A program made the position numbers and the translations under genes. A stretch of 7,297 nt of DNA from Thermoanaerobaculales bacterium. GTDB taxonomy: Bacteria; Acidobacteriota; Thermoanaerobaculia; Thermoanaerobaculales; Sulfomarinibacteraceae. The notes below the pieces were generated by a model, which saw nothing but the letters and a program-made list of their open reading frames with translations, searched no databases and was not told the origin of the DNA. The stretch's first letter is position 1. Each line of letters starts with the position of its first letter. Location of the stretch: assembly GCA_025456385.1 (NCBI GenBank), contig JALOKS010000128.1, positions 1 through 7,297 on the forward strand, in the 5' to 3' direction. Of the stretch, positions 5,964-7,297 are shown piece by piece.

Positions 5964-7297
5964 ATGGCCGTGGACACCGAGGTCGAAGCACTGAAACGCG
6001 CTATCGCCGACGCCCTCCGCGACGAGCGGTGGGCCGAGGCCCTGCCGCTCCTCGAGACCTGGTGCAGCCGCTTCCCGGACCGCGCGAGCGGCTGGCTGAA
6101 CCTCGGCTACTGCCTGGTCCGCCTCGGCCGTCTCCCGGACGCGGTGGCGGCCTTCGACCGCTGCCTGGTCCTCGATCCCCAGGCGGCCAAGGCCCGCGGC
6201 TGGCGCGAGCACGCCCTGGCCGGGATGGCGCCGGCCGCGCCGCCTGCGGCCCAGGGCGACCCGGGCGCAGCCTCCGGAGCGCAGCCGCCGCCGGCTGCGG
6301 GCGGTGACGAGCCGCCGGCGGAGCCCGCTCCGGCGGCGCCGACGCACGCCACGATCGCCATCCCCGACGTCTCCCGCGGCTGGCCGGTGGGGACCGTGGT
6401 CGACGGCCGCTACGAGGTGCGCGAGGTGGCGCGCGGCGGCATGGCGGTGGTCGCGATCGCCTTCGACCGCGAGCTGCGGCGGATGGTGGCGATCAAGACC
6501 CCGCTGCCCTCGGCCCTCGCGAGCGCCGAGGGGCGGGCCCGCTTCCAACGCGAGGCGGAGTCGTGGATCGCCCTCGGGCTCCACCCCAACATCTGCTGCG
6601 CGTACTACCTGCAGGAGCTCGGCGGCATGCCCCGCCTGTTCGTGGAGCACGTCGACGGCGGCGACCTCGGCCAGTGGCTGAGGCGCGAGGACCCGGCCCG
6701 CCTCGACGAGAGCCTCGACATCGCGATCCAGGTCGCCGTCGGGCTCGACTACACCCACAGCTTCGTGTGGACGGACGACGAGGGGGTCGAGCACCGCGGC
6801 GTGGTCCACCGCGACGTCAAGCCGGCGAACATCCTCCTCGGCAGCGACGGCGTCGCGCGGGTGACCGACTTCGGCCTGGTGCGCGTCGAGGACGGGGTCG
6901 GGGAGCGGGAGTCGCCGCCGGCGCCCGCGGCGCCGCCGCCGGCGGGCGGCAGCGCCGAGGACAGCTTCGCGAGCGGCTCCTGGCAGACGGTGACCATCGA
7001 GGGGGGCCTGGTCGGCACCCCGCCCTACATGGCGCCCGAGCTGTGGCGCAAGGCCCACCGCGGCACGGCCGCAACGGACATCTACGCCTATGGCTGCATG
7101 CTGTACGAGATCTTCTGCGGCCGGCGGCCGCTGCTGCAGGCCGGCGATACGGCGAGCCAGACCCGCGAGGAGAACCTCGTCGGCTGGATGCGCCTGCACC
7201 TGCGGCAGGAGCCGCCGGACCCGCAGGCCCTGAGGCAGGATCTGCCGGCACGCCTCGCGGCGCTGCTGCGCGGCTGCGTCGCCAAGCGCCCCGCGGA
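5964..7297 (+). CDS. TPR-containing Ser/Thr protein kinase (3' end outside window)
   Basis: The frame is open from ATG 5964 to the window edge (444 codons plus two bases) and encodes a Hanks-type protein kinase, which transfers phosphate from ATP to Ser or Thr of partner proteins. Residues 10-77 form about two TPR helix pairs. The second is canonical (W44, L47, G48, Y49, A60, F64, P72) and probably binds a partner protein. A Pro/Ala-rich linker covers about 88-130. The kinase domain starts near 143 and has a Gly-loop variant ARGGMA (156-161), VAIK with Lys178, a likely alpha-C Glu198, HRDVKPAN (282-289), DFG (302-304), GTPPYMAPE (351-359) and a DIYAYG segment (372-377). All key catalytic residues are present, so it should be active. 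Two insertions stand out: about 11 residues before HRD, and a Pro/Ala/Ser-rich stretch in the activation segment. No Shine-Dalgarno is visible before the ATG. The C-terminal part, including any membrane or sensor domain, lies beyond the window, and the phosphorylation target is unknown. Confidence 0.93.
   Translation, partial: MAVDTEVEALKRAIADALRDERWAEALPLLETWCSRFPDRASGWLNLGYCLVRLGRLPDAVAAFDRCLVLDPQAAKARGWREHALAGMAPAAPPAAQGDPGAASGAQPPPAAGGDEPPAEPAPAAPTHATIAIPDVSRGWPVGTVVDGRYEVREVARGGMAVVAIAFDRELRRMVAIKTPLPSALASAEGRARFQREAESWIALGLHPNICCAYYLQELGGMPRLFVEHVDGGDLGQWLRREDPARLDESLDIAIQVAVGLDYTHSFVWTDDEGVEHRGVVHRDVKPANILLGSDGVARVTDFGLVRVEDGVGERESPPAPAAPPPAGGSAEDSFASGSWQTVTIEGGLVGTPPYMAPELWRKAHRGTAATDIYAYGCMLYEIFCGRRPLLQAGDTASQTREENLVGWMRLHLRQEPPDPQALRQDLPARLAALLRGCVAKRPA

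Noticed and set aside
5899..5991. Longer acylase start at ATG 5991 with a possible N-terminal signal
   Set aside because: The extra 31 residues are Arg-rich and have no clear hydrophobic core. They would overlap the divergent kinase start, and the inner ATG at 5898 has a better-placed Shine-Dalgarno-like sequence.
5865..7199. 444-codon minus-strand open frame opposite the kinase
   Set aside because: The + strand in this region encodes an unmistakable kinase (HRDVKPAN, DFG, APE) and TPRs. The minus frame is low-complexity and would also overlap the acylase start.

Overview
The window is very GC-rich bacterial DNA, with most codons ending in G or C. It holds two complete genes and one partial gene, packed tightly. 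From left to right they are a full-length DNA polymerase III alpha subunit gene (dnaE, + strand, 42-3602), a convergent AT-rich repeat region (about 3596-3705), a penicillin-acylase-family Ntn hydrolase (- strand, 3673-5898), a 65-bp divergent intergenic region, and a TPR-containing Ser/Thr protein kinase (+ strand, 5964 to the window edge) whose 3' end is cut off. High GC, a Hanks-type kinase joined to TPRs and an S45-type acylase fit a large-genome environmental bacterium, for example Acidobacteriota or Myxococcota. That placement is a guess from style; nothing in the window is taxonomically decisive.

dnaE is intact. It has all the PHP metal-ligand positions, the three polymerase aspartates, a clamp-binding motif and an OB fold. 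Inside it, about 490 bp (801-1286) has a clearly different codon style: roughly 21% of codons end in A or T, against about 1-3% in equal-sized stretches on either side. This looks like a recombination tract or a relic of an older composition.

The convergent dnaE/acylase junction is the most unusual part. Two AT-only-flavoured blocks, built from 7-bp units that each start with AATT, face each other as an inverted repeat around a short GC-rich hairpin. The right block has exactly one more 7-bp unit than the left. The repeat supplies the acylase's last ten codons and its stop, and dnaE's stop lies at its left edge. It may fold as a bidirectional terminator and may be prone to slippage.

The acylase has the SNNW nucleophile motif and other family landmarks but no signal peptide, so it is probably cytoplasmic. 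The kinase has an unusual layout, with N-terminal TPRs and a Pro/Ala linker before the kinase domain, plus two insertions around the active site. No functional link among the three genes is evident. I see no RNA genes, CRISPR arrays, transposases or phage genes.
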